Positions 8,103-15,554 of a stretch of DNA of 64,000 nt are shown here, piece after piece. Position 1 is the first letter of the stretch; each line of letters starts with the position of its first letter. Source of the DNA: Actinoplanes oblitus. GTDB lineage: Bacteria > Actinomycetota > Actinomycetes > Mycobacteriales > Micromonosporaceae. The DNA lies in contig NZ_CP126980.1 of the NCBI RefSeq assembly GCF_030252345.1, positions 3,239,501 through 3,303,500 on the forward strand. The letters run 5' to 3'. Under the pieces are notes generated by a model that was not told the DNA's origin, did not search any database, and was given only the letters and a program-made list of their open reading frames with translations. The translations under genes and the position numbers were made by a program.

Positions 8103-9329
8103 ATGTACCTGGCCTCGGTGGAGCGACCGGCCGCCGGCCGGACCGACCGCACCAAGCGCCTCGCCGGCACGGTCCTCGCCCTCGGCACGGTCAGCCTGAT
8201 CACCGACGTGTCCAGCGAGATGGTCTCGGCGATCCTGCCGCTGTACCTGGTCGCCGGACTGGGGCTCGGCCCCGCCGTCTACGGGCTGATCGACGGCCTC
8301 TACACCGGGGCCACCGCGCTGCTGCGCCTGGTCGGTGGCTATGTCGCCGACCGGGCCCGGCGGCGCAAGGCGGTCGCCGGGATCGGCTACGGCCTGTCCG
8401 CGGCGATGAAGTTCGGGCTGCTCGCGGCCGGCACCTCGGTGCCCTGGCTGAGCGCCGCGATCGTCGCCGACCGGGCCGGCAAGGGACTGCGCACCGCACC
8501 CCGGGACGCGCTGATCACCCTCTCGACGCCCGCGGCGGACCTGGGCCGCGCGTTCGGGGTGCACCGGGCGATGGACACGGCCGGCGCGTTCGCCGGTCCG
8601 CTGGTCGCGCTCGCCGTGCTGGCCGCCTCCGGCCAGGCCTACGACGCGGTCTTCGTGGTCAGCGGCTGCGTCGCGCTGATCGGCGTGCTGGTCCTGGTGC
8701 TGTTCGTCAGCGACCATCGGGGCCCGCGCCCGCCCGCGAACCCGGTGAGCCTCACCGCGGCGGCCGCCCTGCTGCGCCGCCGCCCGGTCCGGATGCTGCT
8801 GCTCGGCGCGGCGCTGCTGGGCCTGAGCACGATCGGCGACGGCTTCGTCTACCTGCTCCTGCAGCGCCGGGAGAGCCTCGCCACCGGCTGGTTCCCGCTG
8901 CTCGCCGTCGGCACCAGCCTGACCTACCTGATCCTGGCGGTGCCGTTCGGCACGCTCGCCGACCGGATCGGGCGCGCGCCGGTCGTCCTCGGCGGCTATG
9001 CCGCCCTGCTGGCGGTCTACCTGCTGCTCGGGTCGGGGTGGGGCGGTCCGGTCACTGTCGTCCTCGTTCTCTTTCTGTACGGCGGGTACTACGCGGCCAC
9101 GGACGGGGTGCTGATGGCGCTCGCCGGTCCGCTGCTTCCCGCCGAGCTGCGCACCACCGGGCTCGGATTGATCCAGACCGGCCAGGCCGTCGCCTACCTG
9201 GTGTCCTCGGTGTTGTTCGGGCTGGCCTGGCAGCGCTGGGACGCGGCCGGGGCGATCCACGCCTTCGCCCTGCTCGCCCTGCTCACGCTGCCGCTGTCGG
9301 CGATCCTGCTGAGGAGGGCTCGTGGCTGA
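8103..9329 (+). CDS. MFS transporter (12 membrane helices)
   Basis: A 408-residue major facilitator. Motif A between helices 2 and 3 is recognisable (GGYVADRARRRKA), as is the second-half copy (GTLADRIGRAP). Hydrophobic segments alternate over the whole length, consistent with twelve helices and no extra domains. The N-terminal part GTVSLITDVSSEMVSAILPLYL is typical of the MFS group annotated as tetracycline/multidrug-like efflux carriers in actinomycetes, but the substrate is unknown. It starts 4 bp after the phosphoesterase stop and overlaps the following TolB-like gene by 8 bp, indicating one transcript for the three genes. Confidence 0.85.
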   Translation: MYLASVERPAAGRTDRTKRLAGTVLALGTVSLITDVSSEMVSAILPLYLVAGLGLGPAVYGLIDGLYTGATALLRLVGGYVADRARRRKAVAGIGYGLSAAMKFGLLAAGTSVPWLSAAIVADRAGKGLRTAPRDALITLSTPAADLGRAFGVHRAMDTAGAFAGPLVALAVLAASGQAYDAVFVVSGCVALIGVLVLVLFVSDHRGPRPPANPVSLTAAAALLRRRPVRMLLLGAALLGLSTIGDGFVYLLLQRRESLATGWFPLLAVGTSLTYLILAVPFGTLADRIGRAPVVLGGYAALLAVYLLLGSGWGGPVTVVLVLFLYGGYYAATDGVLMALAGPLLPAELRTTGLGLIQTGQAVAYLVSSVLFGLAWQRWDAAGAIHAFALLALLTLPLSAILLRRARG

Positions 9330-10308
9330 CCGGCGGCGCCTTCTGCTGGCCGTGCTGTCGTCGCTGGTGCTGCTCGGCGGCGCCGCCGCCTACGTGGTGG
9401 CCGCCGGGCGCCGTGGCGACGCGCCGGCCGCCGCGGCCTCGGCGGTGGACGCCGGACCCGGGGACCGGGTGCTGTTCCGCAGCACGGCGGCGGCCGGGTA
9501 CGGCACGGTTGGGACGGTGGCCCGCGGCAGCGAGGCCGGCGTACGAAAATTGTCCGGTCTTGATTGTGATCGGGTCTATGCGGCGGCGGGCCGGGGGATC
9601 TGTCTGCGGCCGGACGGTCCGCTGGCCACCTACCAGCTGGCCGTGCTCGACTCGTCGTTGCGGGTGAAGGACACGTATCCGCTGGTCGGGGTGCCGAACC
9701 GGGCTCGCGTCTCGCCGAGCGGCAACGTTGTCGCCTGGACCGTCTTCGTGACCGGGGACTCCTACAACGGCGGCCGGTTCTCCACCCGGGCCGGCATGAT
9801 CAACCTGGCTACCGGGGAGACGGTGGACTCGCTGGAGCTGCTGTCGATCTCGCTGGACGGGCGGCCGTACCGGGCGGCGGACGCCAACTTCTGGGGCGTG
9901 ACGTTCGTCGACGACCAGCACTTCTATGCCACCATGTCGACCGGCGGCAAGCGCTACCTGGTGGCCGGGGACGTGGCGGCCCGGTCGGTGCGCACCCTCG
10001 CGGCCAACGTGGAGTGCCCGTCGCTGTCGCCGGACCGGACCCGGCTCGCCGTCAAGGAGGCGATCGGCGGGGACCCGGCGAAAGGGTGGCGGCTGACCGT
10101 TCTTGATCTGGCCTCGATGCGGCGGACCGCACTGGCCGAGACGCGCAGCGTCGACGATCAGGCCGCCTGGTACGACGCGAGCACCGTGATGTACGCGATC
10201 CGGCGCGGGGCCCGGGGATCGGACGTGTGGGCGGTGCCCGCCGACGGCGGCGGGGCGCCGCGGCTGCTGATCCCGGACGCGGAGTCGCCGGCCGCGCTCT
10301 GGAACTGA
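9322..10308 (+). CDS. Membrane-anchored TolB/WD40-like beta-propeller protein
   Basis: The 328-residue protein begins with a single hydrophobic segment (about residues 6-27) and continues as repeated beta-propeller blades, seen in SPSGNVVAW, SPDRTRLAV and VWAVPADGG, the TolB/WD40-like pattern of S-P-D/S-G-x-x-[LIV]-A. It probably sits outside the membrane attached by its N-terminus. The GTG start has a GAGGAGG ribosome site 5 nt upstream, located inside the end of the MFS gene, so the two are translationally close. No catalytic motif is visible; a role as partner of the transporter is only a guess from position. Confidence 0.72.
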   Translation: MADRRRLLLAVLSSLVLLGGAAAYVVAAGRRGDAPAAAASAVDAGPGDRVLFRSTAAAGYGTVGTVARGSEAGVRKLSGLDCDRVYAAAGRGICLRPDGPLATYQLAVLDSSLRVKDTYPLVGVPNRARVSPSGNVVAWTVFVTGDSYNGGRFSTRAGMINLATGETVDSLELLSISLDGRPYRAADANFWGVTFVDDQHFYATMSTGGKRYLVAGDVAARSVRTLAANVECPSLSPDRTRLAVKEAIGGDPAKGWRLTVLDLASMRRTALAETRSVDDQAAWYDASTVMYAIRRGARGSDVWAVPADGGGAPRLLIPDAESPAALWN

Positions 10309-10343
10309 GTTTCGGCGTGTTCGCTGCCGGGAACTGCAGCGGC

Positions 10344-10700
10344 ATGTTCCCGGCGGAGAACCTGCGCGACTGGCGTGGCCACAAGGTCATCGACCCGGAC
10401 GGCGACAAGATCGGCGACCTGGAGGCGGTCTACGTCGACACGGCCACCGACGAGCCGTCCTTCATCACCGTGCGGGTCGGCTTCATCGGCCGGCACCGGC
10501 TGGTCTTCGTGCCGCTGGCCGGGGCCACCGTGAAACCGGACGCGGTGCGGGTCAGGTACCCGAAGCAGCAGGCGTCCGAGGCGCCGGCCATCGAACTCGA
10601 CGGTGAGCTGCCGGCGGGGGAGGAGCCCAAGGTGTTCGCGCACTACGGGCTGCCCTATGTGCCCGGTACCGGGGGCGAGCGGCGTCTCGGGCGCCGCTGA
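10344..10700 (+). CDS. PRC-barrel domain protein
   Basis: A 118-residue protein consisting of one PRC-barrel: NLRDWRGHKVIDPDGDKIGD, then an EAVYVDTATDEPSFITVRVG strand pair, then the VPLAGATVKPDAVRV strand. The family binds other proteins or RNA in photosynthesis and ribosome maturation; in actinomycetes such short copies are mostly uncharacterised. ATG 10344 starts just before the domain; an in-frame GTG at 10317 is an alternative. A 37-bp triplicated repeat follows 38 bp after the stop. A second PRC protein with a longer C-terminal domain lies at 11,419-12,273 in the opposite direction. Confidence 0.75.
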   Translation: MFPAENLRDWRGHKVIDPDGDKIGDLEAVYVDTATDEPSFITVRVGFIGRHRLVFVPLAGATVKPDAVRVRYPKQQASEAPAIELDGELPAGEEPKVFAHYGLPYVPGTGGERRLGRR

Positions 10701-10737
10701 ATCCGGTCTTCCGGCCGGGCTTGCCCGGCTGATCATC

Positions 10738-10848
10738 GTGGGCGGCTTCCGGGCGGGTCGTCCGGTCGGTCATCGTGGGCGGCTTCCGGGCGGGTCGTCC
10801 GGTCGGTCATCGTGGGCGGCTTCCGGGCGGGTCGTCCGGTCGGTCATC
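10738..10848 (+). repeat. Tandem repeat, 3 x 37 bp, near-perfect
   Basis: Three head-to-tail units starting GTGGGCGGCTTCCGGGCGGG and ending CGGTCATC, at 10738, 10775 and 10812. The copies look identical and are followed by a decayed fourth start (GCTGGCGGCC). 37 is not a multiple of three, so the repeat is not a coding array. Confidence 0.9.
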
Positions 10849-10932
10849 GCTGGCGGCCGAACGGACGAATGTCGGTTACGTCATCGTTGCCGCCGTTGTC
10901 GACGCTTCCGGGGCTTTGTACGGTTGGCGGCC

Positions 10933-11295
10933 ATGGAGCTCGATCAACGCGACCAGACCGCCGTGACCGCCGGCGCGCGGCTGGCCCTCAACCAGTGGTC
11001 CCGGCGCCTCGGGGTGCCCGGCCCCGCGGTGCTGACCGCGCGACCCGGACTGGTGGCGCTGCTGGACCAGCACACGGCGCGGATCCGGGAGGCGCTCGGC
11101 GAGCGGCTGGACGTGGTGAACCTGGCGGCGTACGCGGACGGGGTCGCCGACGCGGCGGCCAGGAGAGGCTGGACGGTGCCGGAGCCGGGCGGGACGGACT
11201 GGCGGGAGGCGTCGTGGCCGGCGGTGCACCTGCTGGCCGTGTGCCTGCTCGCCGACGAGCCGGCCCCGCCGGTGCCGGCGGACGGAGCCTGGTAG
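10933..11295 (+). CDS. Hypothetical small soluble protein (120 aa)
   Basis: I do not recognise a defined family. The protein is 120 residues, mostly helical by composition, with no membrane segment. It begins MELDQRDQTAVTAGARLALN and contains RLGVPGPAVLTARPGLVALLDQ-type amphipathic helices, then a Trp-containing C-terminal half. A TACGGT hexamer lies 8 nt upstream of the ATG and could drive a near-leaderless mRNA. Third-position GC and the absence of a better frame on either strand support it as a real gene. It is flanked by the 37-bp tandem repeats on the left and by a hairpin terminator on the right. Confidence 0.6.
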   Translation: MELDQRDQTAVTAGARLALNQWSRRLGVPGPAVLTARPGLVALLDQHTARIREALGERLDVVNLAAYADGVADAAARRGWTVPEPGGTDWREASWPAVHLLAVCLLADEPAPPVPADGAW

Positions 11296-11311
11296 CGGAG
11301 ACGGCCGGCCC

Positions 11312-11396
11312 GCATCAGCGGACGGGTCTGCCGTGCTCCGCCGGCATCAGCGGACGAGGCTGACAGGGCAGCAGGCCCCGCCCGCATCAGCGGACG
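11312..11396 (+). repeat. Short interspersed repeat GCATCAGCGGACG, 3 copies
   Basis: The 13-mer occurs at 11312, 11344 and 11384. The last copy forms the loop of the terminator-like hairpin 11374-11401. Confidence 0.65.
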
Positions 11397-11401
11397 GGGC
11401 C
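11374..11401. terminator. Hairpin between convergent genes
   Basis: GGCCCCG (11374-11380) pairs with CGGGGCC (11395-11401) around a 14-nt loop. It lies between two convergent genes and could end both transcripts. No T-tract follows. Confidence 0.5.
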
Positions 11402-11418
11402 AGTGTTCGGGGAGCCGC

Positions 11419-12273
11419 TCAGCCGAGCCGGCGGCGGCCCTCCTCGCCGGGCAGGTCGGCCTCGATCCGCTCCTTGCGGACCTCGCCGCCGACCGTGCGG
11501 TCCTCGGTGATCTCCTCCTTGCCGAGGCGCACCCGCTCCACCGGAACGGTCTCGGTGTTCACCACCGGACGCTCCTCGTGCAGCGTCACCTCGTGCTCGG
11601 ACTCGGTCAGGTCCGGGCCGCTGAAGGCCTGGTCGCGGTTCGCGTCGGTGACCGGCTCGCGCTCCAGCCGTACCTCCTCGCGGGTGACCGGCACGCTCAC
11701 CTGCTCCTGCTCGGTGACCACGTACTTGCGCAGCCGGGCCCGGCCGGTCTGCTCCCGCTCGGTGTCGACGTCCAGCCGTTCCTCGGAACGGGTCATCGCG
11801 TCGTCGCCGGTCCGGTAGTGGCCGTTGCCCTGGCCGGCCCCGAGCTCGTAGTCGGTGGCCTCCGGGCGGTCGGTGTCCCGGCCGTAAGCGGCCTCGCCGC
11901 CCGCGAAGTTCTCGCCGGTGGCGGTCGCGCCGGCCTGGTACGACCGGTAGCTGTCGTGCTGACGCAGCCCGTAGTAGCCGTAGAGCTGGTCGACCTCGTC
12001 CTGGGTGAGCGGCTCGTCGTGGTCGGCGTCGACGTTCGGCGCCTCCTTGACGGTCGCCTTGTCGAATGGCACCACCAGGCGGTCACCCTGCAGCTCGGCG
12101 TCCTGCAGCGGGATCAGCGACTCGTTCAGCCCGAACAGGCCGGTACGCACGCTGATCCAGGTGGGCATGCCGGCCGCGTCGGTCCACACCTGGCCGGCGG
12201 AACCGATCTTGTCGCCGTCACGGTCGTAGACGGTGGTGCCCTGCAGCGTGCGGATGTTCTCCTGCGTGATCAT
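11419..12273 (-). CDS. PRC-barrel plus DUF2382 (YsnF/AvaK-like) stress protein
   Basis: The 284-residue protein has an N-terminal PRC-barrel (about 1-80; TTVYDRDGDKIGSAGQVWTD) and a C-terminal DUF2382/YsnF domain (about 165-275) rich in charged heptads, with RSEERLDVDTER, VVTEQEQVSVPVTREEVRLE and VERVRLGKEEITEDRTVG. Proteins of this architecture are general-stress proteins in actinomycetes and cyanobacteria; the molecular role is not established. The linker (about 95-160) is polar and probably flexible. A GGAGA ribosome site lies about 8 nt upstream of the ATG. It is convergent with the 120-residue gene and separated from it by a hairpin. Confidence 0.85.
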   Translation of the reverse strand: MITQENIRTLQGTTVYDRDGDKIGSAGQVWTDAAGMPTWISVRTGLFGLNESLIPLQDAELQGDRLVVPFDKATVKEAPNVDADHDEPLTQDEVDQLYGYYGLRQHDSYRSYQAGATATGENFAGGEAAYGRDTDRPEATDYELGAGQGNGHYRTGDDAMTRSEERLDVDTEREQTGRARLRKYVVTEQEQVSVPVTREEVRLEREPVTDANRDQAFSGPDLTESEHEVTLHEERPVVNTETVPVERVRLGKEEITEDRTVGGEVRKERIEADLPGEEGRRRLG

Positions 12274-12689
12274 TGGGGGGTCTCCGATCCTTGGGGGGTT
12301 TCTCTACGTCTTCGCGTCCTTTGTGGTGATGCATGGGGGTTTGAGCACCCGGTAGTTCTGATGCCCACCGCTGACGGCTTCTAACGCGAGGCCGGACTCA
12401 TTCACGCCGCCGACGCTGGGTAACCGGTCGCTGCCGGCCGATCCTGACCCGCGCTGAGCGACGGATCCGCTGGTCAGCCGCCCATTGCGCAGTCCCCGCC
12501 CACCCAGGGGGCCGGCCCTGAAAGCAGTCTTCCGGAAAACGCGACATCCCACGGCCGGGCTGTGGACAGGGCGCTGATGTGGATGACGCGCCACCGTGGC
12601 GGTGGTGACCTCTTTCGGTCAGGCGGCGGGGGAGAGCCCGTCCGCGCTGACGAGATCACGCCCTGCGGGCTGACGAGATCGCTCAGCGC
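12274..12689. other. Gene-free stretch
   Basis: This is the upstream region of the PRC-DUF2382 gene and presumably holds its promoter. I see no convincing gene; the short frames here have atypical composition. GCTGACGAGATC occurs twice near 12,650-12,680, just before the tandem array. Confidence 0.6.
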
Positions 12690-12945
12690 ACGTCATCCCC
12701 GATCTGTCGCGGCCGTGTCCTCTGCGATCTCTGGCGGCCGTGTTCTCTGCGATTTCCGGTGGCGGTGTCCTCCGCGACCGCCGTGGCCATGTCCTCCCCG
12801 ACCGCCCGTGACCGTGTCTTCCGCGACCGCCGTGGCCATGTCCTCCCCGACCGCCCGTGGCCGTGTCCTCCCCGACCGCTCCCGGTTGCGTCATCCGCGA
12901 TCTTTCGCCGCCGCGTCACCCGTGATCTCTTCCGGCCGGTTGAGT
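12690..12945. repeat. Degenerate tandem array, about ten units of 24-25 bp
   Basis: The unit is close to TCCTCCCCGACCGCCCGTGG plus CCGTG. Adjacent units differ by a few bases, and the central copies (about 12,760-12,885) are the most alike. The array runs into the 3' end of the TetR gene, whose last codons are made of the outermost units. Confidence 0.8.
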
Positions 12946-13460
12946 ACGCGGGTGAGGGCCGCGCGGACCGCGTCGGCGGGAGTGCCGTCGCCGGTCATCC
13001 CCCACGTGATCAGGGCACCGTTGTAAGCCGCGTGCACCGCGCGGGGCAGGCCGGCGTCCGGGCTTCGCAGCACGGTGCCGATCGCCTCCTCGATCGCCGT
13101 CGCGTAACCCCGGGTGACCTCCCGGAACTCCGGGTCGGTCACGTCCAGCAGCAGGAACTGCAGATGGTTGGCGAACTCGGCGGGACCGGTGATCCCGCCC
13201 GCCAGCCGGGCGAACGTCTCGATCAGCGCCGCCGGGCCGGGCGCCGTGGCGATGCGGGCCGGCAGCGCGGCGGCGTCGCGCCGGGCCAGGGCCAGCAGCA
13301 ACCCGCGCTTCGAGCCGAAGCGCTGCGACAACGCCCCGGCCGTGAGGCCGGCGAGCGCGCCGATCTGGGACAGCGTGACAGCGGCCGGGCCGGACTCGGC
13401 GACGGCCGCCGCGGCGGCGTCGAGGATCTCGTCATCGGAGACGGTGCGGGGACGGGCCAT
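12891..13460 (-). CDS. TetR-family transcriptional regulator
   Basis: The 189-residue protein starts MARPRTVSDDEILDAA and has the TetR helix-turn-helix at about residues 25-48 (VTLSQIGALAGLTAGALSQRF, then GSKRGLLL). The C-terminal ligand domain is variable as usual. It is divergent from the SDR gene with only 36 bp between the starts, so it most likely represses that gene and itself. The start ATG lies 7 nt after a TAACAT hexamer (minus strand), so the mRNA is probably leaderless. The last dozen codons come from the degenerate 25-bp tandem array, so the C-terminal end may have been reshaped by repeat expansion. Confidence 0.87.
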   Translation of the reverse strand: MARPRTVSDDEILDAAAAAVAESGPAAVTLSQIGALAGLTAGALSQRFGSKRGLLLALARRDAAALPARIATAPGPAALIETFARLAGGITGPAEFANHLQFLLLDVTDPEFREVTRGYATAIEEAIGTVLRSPDAGLPRAVHAAYNGALITWGMTGDGTPADAVRAALTRVLNRPEEITGDAAAKDRG

Positions 13461-13496
13461 GTTGGCGATGTTACTAAATGATGGTTCACTAACTCC
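13461..13496. promoter_or_regulatory. Divergent promoter/operator between tetR-type and SDR genes
   Basis: The 36-bp spacer holds TAACAT (13468-13473, minus strand, 7 nt before the TetR ATG) and TTCACT 6 nt before the SDR ATG. The AT-rich TTACTAA and TTCACTAA form a direct repeat and are the likely TetR binding site. Confidence 0.5.
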
Positions 13497-14381
13497 ATGC
13501 GAACTCACCCTCTTACCGGACGGATCGCGCTGGTGGCCGGCGGGACGCGCGGCGCCGGCCGCGGCATCGCCGTCGAACTCGGTGCGGCCGGCGCGGTCGT
13601 CTACGTGACCGGGCGCAGCACCCGGGCGGCCCGGTCGGACATGGACCGGCCGGAGACCATCGAGGAGACCGCCGAACTGGTGACCGCGGCCGGTGGCCAG
13701 GGCATCCCGGTGCGGTGCGACCACAGCGATCCGGTCCAGGTGCGGTCCCTGGTCGACCGGATCGCGGCCGCGCACGGCCGGCTGGACATCCTGGTCAACG
13801 ATGTGTGGGGCGGTGACCCGCTGAGCGAGTGGGGTACGCCGTTCTGGGAGATGGACCTGGACAAGGCCCGGACCATGTGGGAGCGAGCCGTCTTCACCCA
13901 CCTGGTGACCAGCCGGCACGCGGTGCCGCTGATGCTCCGCACCCCGGGCGGCCTGATCGTGGAGATCACCGACGGGCTGGGCCGCGAGTATCGCGGCAAT
14001 TTAGCGTACGACCTGGTCAAGACCGCGGTGAACCGGCTCGCCCGGGGGCAGGCCGAGGAACTGCGCGAGCACGGGATCACGGCGGTCGGGGTGACGCCCG
14101 GCTTCCTGCGCAGCGAGGCGATGCTCGACCACTTCGGCGTCACCGAGGCGGACTGGCGCGCCGGCGGACTGACGGATCCGCACTTTCTGGCCTCGGAGAC
14201 ACCGCATTACGTGGGCCGGGCCGTCGCCGCCCTGGCCGCCGACCCGGCCGTGGCGAAGCGTTCCGGCCAGGTCCTGACCTCGTGGGACCTGGCCGAGGAG
14301 TACGGCTTCACCGACGTTGACGGCCGCCGGCCGCACTGGGACCGCCACCTGCGCGGCGAACCCGAACTCGCCGCCGGCTGA
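13497..14381 (+). CDS. Short-chain dehydrogenase/reductase (SDR)
   Basis: The 294-residue enzyme has an NAD(P)-binding Rossmann fold with GGTRGAGRG (about residues 13-21) and the active-site YDLVK. The usual Ser 13 residues before the Tyr is replaced by Thr (EITDG), and the NNAG motif reads VNDVWGG; both variations occur in DHRS1-like SDRs. It is therefore probably an NAD(P)-dependent oxidoreductase of unknown substrate. It is divergent from a TetR gene 36 bp away, which suggests induction by its substrate. The ATG follows a TTCACT hexamer by 6 nt and has no ribosome site. Confidence 0.88.
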   Translation: MRTHPLTGRIALVAGGTRGAGRGIAVELGAAGAVVYVTGRSTRAARSDMDRPETIEETAELVTAAGGQGIPVRCDHSDPVQVRSLVDRIAAAHGRLDILVNDVWGGDPLSEWGTPFWEMDLDKARTMWERAVFTHLVTSRHAVPLMLRTPGGLIVEITDGLGREYRGNLAYDLVKTAVNRLARGQAEELREHGITAVGVTPGFLRSEAMLDHFGVTEADWRAGGLTDPHFLASETPHYVGRAVAALAADPAVAKRSGQVLTSWDLAEEYGFTDVDGRRPHWDRHLRGEPELAAG

Positions 14382-14406
14382 CGCGACCGGAATCCTGATC
14401 CGCCGA

Positions 14407-14424
14407 CCCGCCCGGCTCGGCGGG
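14407..14424. terminator. Weak hairpin between convergent SDR and exonuclease genes
   Basis: CCCGCC (14407-14412) and GGCGGG (14419-14424) form a 6-bp stem with a 6-nt loop in the 117-bp convergent spacer. Confidence 0.35.
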
Positions 14425-14498
14425 ACCAGGGTTGGCCGGTGGCGGGCGGCCGATCCGGCGCAGGGCGCCGGCGACGGATCCGCCGGACCCGGCGTCGA

Positions 14499-15407
14499 TC
14501 AACCCGCCAGGGCGTCCACCAAACGGCGCGCGGAACCAGCCAGGTTCCACCGCTCCGCCAGCGCCAGCAACGCGTCCGGATCACGCGGCTCGCGTGGCAG
14601 GGCCGGATCGAAATCGGGCAACTTGACGTCGAGGGCGACCCGGCACACCGGCAGCGCCCTGGCCAGGTAGTCCCGGCTGGCGTCCAGCTTGGTGCGCACC
14701 CCCGGCGCGAACCCGGACTCCGGGTCGTCGAGGGCGGCCAGGATCTCGGCGATCCCCCCGTAGCGCTCGACCAGCCGGGCCGCCGTCTTGTCACCGACGC
14801 CGGCCACGCCCGGCAGGCCGTCGCTCGGGTCGCCGCGCATCGCGGCGAAGTCCGCGTAGAAGCGTGCCGGAACCCCGTATTTCGCCTGGACCAGTGCCTC
14901 GTCGGCGTCCTCCAGCTTGGCGACACCCCGCCCGCAGTACAGCAATCGGGTGCCGCGGGCGTCGTCGACCAGCTGGAACAGGTCACGGTCGCCGGAGACC
15001 ACCTCGACCGGGGCGGCCTGGGTGGCGGCGAGGGTGCCGAGCACGTCGTCCGCCTCGTAACCCGGCACGCCGAACGCCGGGATGCCGACCGCGGCGAGCA
15101 CCTCGAGCAGCACCGGGACCTGCCGCTCCAGGGACGCCGGGACCTCCTCGACCTCGCCGTGGGCGACCCGATGCCTCTTGTACGACGGGACGAGCTCGAC
15201 CCGCCAGGCCGGGCGCCAATCCGCGTCGAGCGCGCAGACCAGCCGGTCCGGCCGTCTGGTCCGGACCAGCTGGGCGATCATGTCGAGGAAGCCACGGATC
15301 GCGTTGACCGGCTCCCCGGCCTCGGTGCGCGCCGCTTTCTCCGGGATGCCGTGGAACGCGCGGAAATACAGGCTCGGGGCGTCGACGGCCAGCAGTGGTC
15401 GAGTCAC
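14499..15407 (-). CDS. 5'-3' exonuclease (DNA polymerase I exonuclease-domain family)
   Basis: The 302-residue protein matches the N-terminal 5'-nuclease domain of DNA polymerase I as a stand-alone enzyme. It keeps the acidic metal-site residues: AVDAPSLYFRAF, CALDADWRP, PGYEADDVLG, VSGDRDLFQL, and the helix-hairpin-helix part AMRGDPSDGLPGVAGVGDKTAARLVERYGG is recognisable. It should remove RNA primers and flaps during replication and repair. Stand-alone copies are common in actinomycetes in addition to Pol I. It is monocistronic here, convergent with the SDR gene. The GTG start at 15407 gives the usual MTRPLLAVDA beginning. Confidence 0.9.
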   Translation of the reverse strand: MTRPLLAVDAPSLYFRAFHGIPEKAARTEAGEPVNAIRGFLDMIAQLVRTRRPDRLVCALDADWRPAWRVELVPSYKRHRVAHGEVEEVPASLERQVPVLLEVLAAVGIPAFGVPGYEADDVLGTLAATQAAPVEVVSGDRDLFQLVDDARGTRLLYCGRGVAKLEDADEALVQAKYGVPARFYADFAAMRGDPSDGLPGVAGVGDKTAARLVERYGGIAEILAALDDPESGFAPGVRTKLDASRDYLARALPVCRVALDVKLPDFDPALPREPRDPDALLALAERWNLAGSARRLVDALAG

Positions 15408-15526
15408 GCGCTAACCCTGCCACACGGGTCCGACACTTCCGGTACCGCGACGGCGGCTCCATCGTCGTACGGAAGGAAACGGACGACGACCGGCATCGGC
15501 CCCGCGCCGAGAGGATGGTTTCGCGC

Positions 15527-15546
15527 CGCGGGCGCCGAAGCCCGCG
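15527..15546 (-). terminator. Hairpin after the exported hydrolase gene
   Basis: CGCGGGC (15527-15533) pairs with GCCCGCG (15540-15546) around a 6-nt loop, 8 bp past the stop codon of the minus-strand gene. Confidence 0.5.
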
Positions 15547-15554
15547 CCGCGGGG

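Noticed and set aside
12690..12945. CRISPR-like repeat array
   Set aside because: The 25-bp units are directly adjacent with no unique spacers and no cas gene is near.
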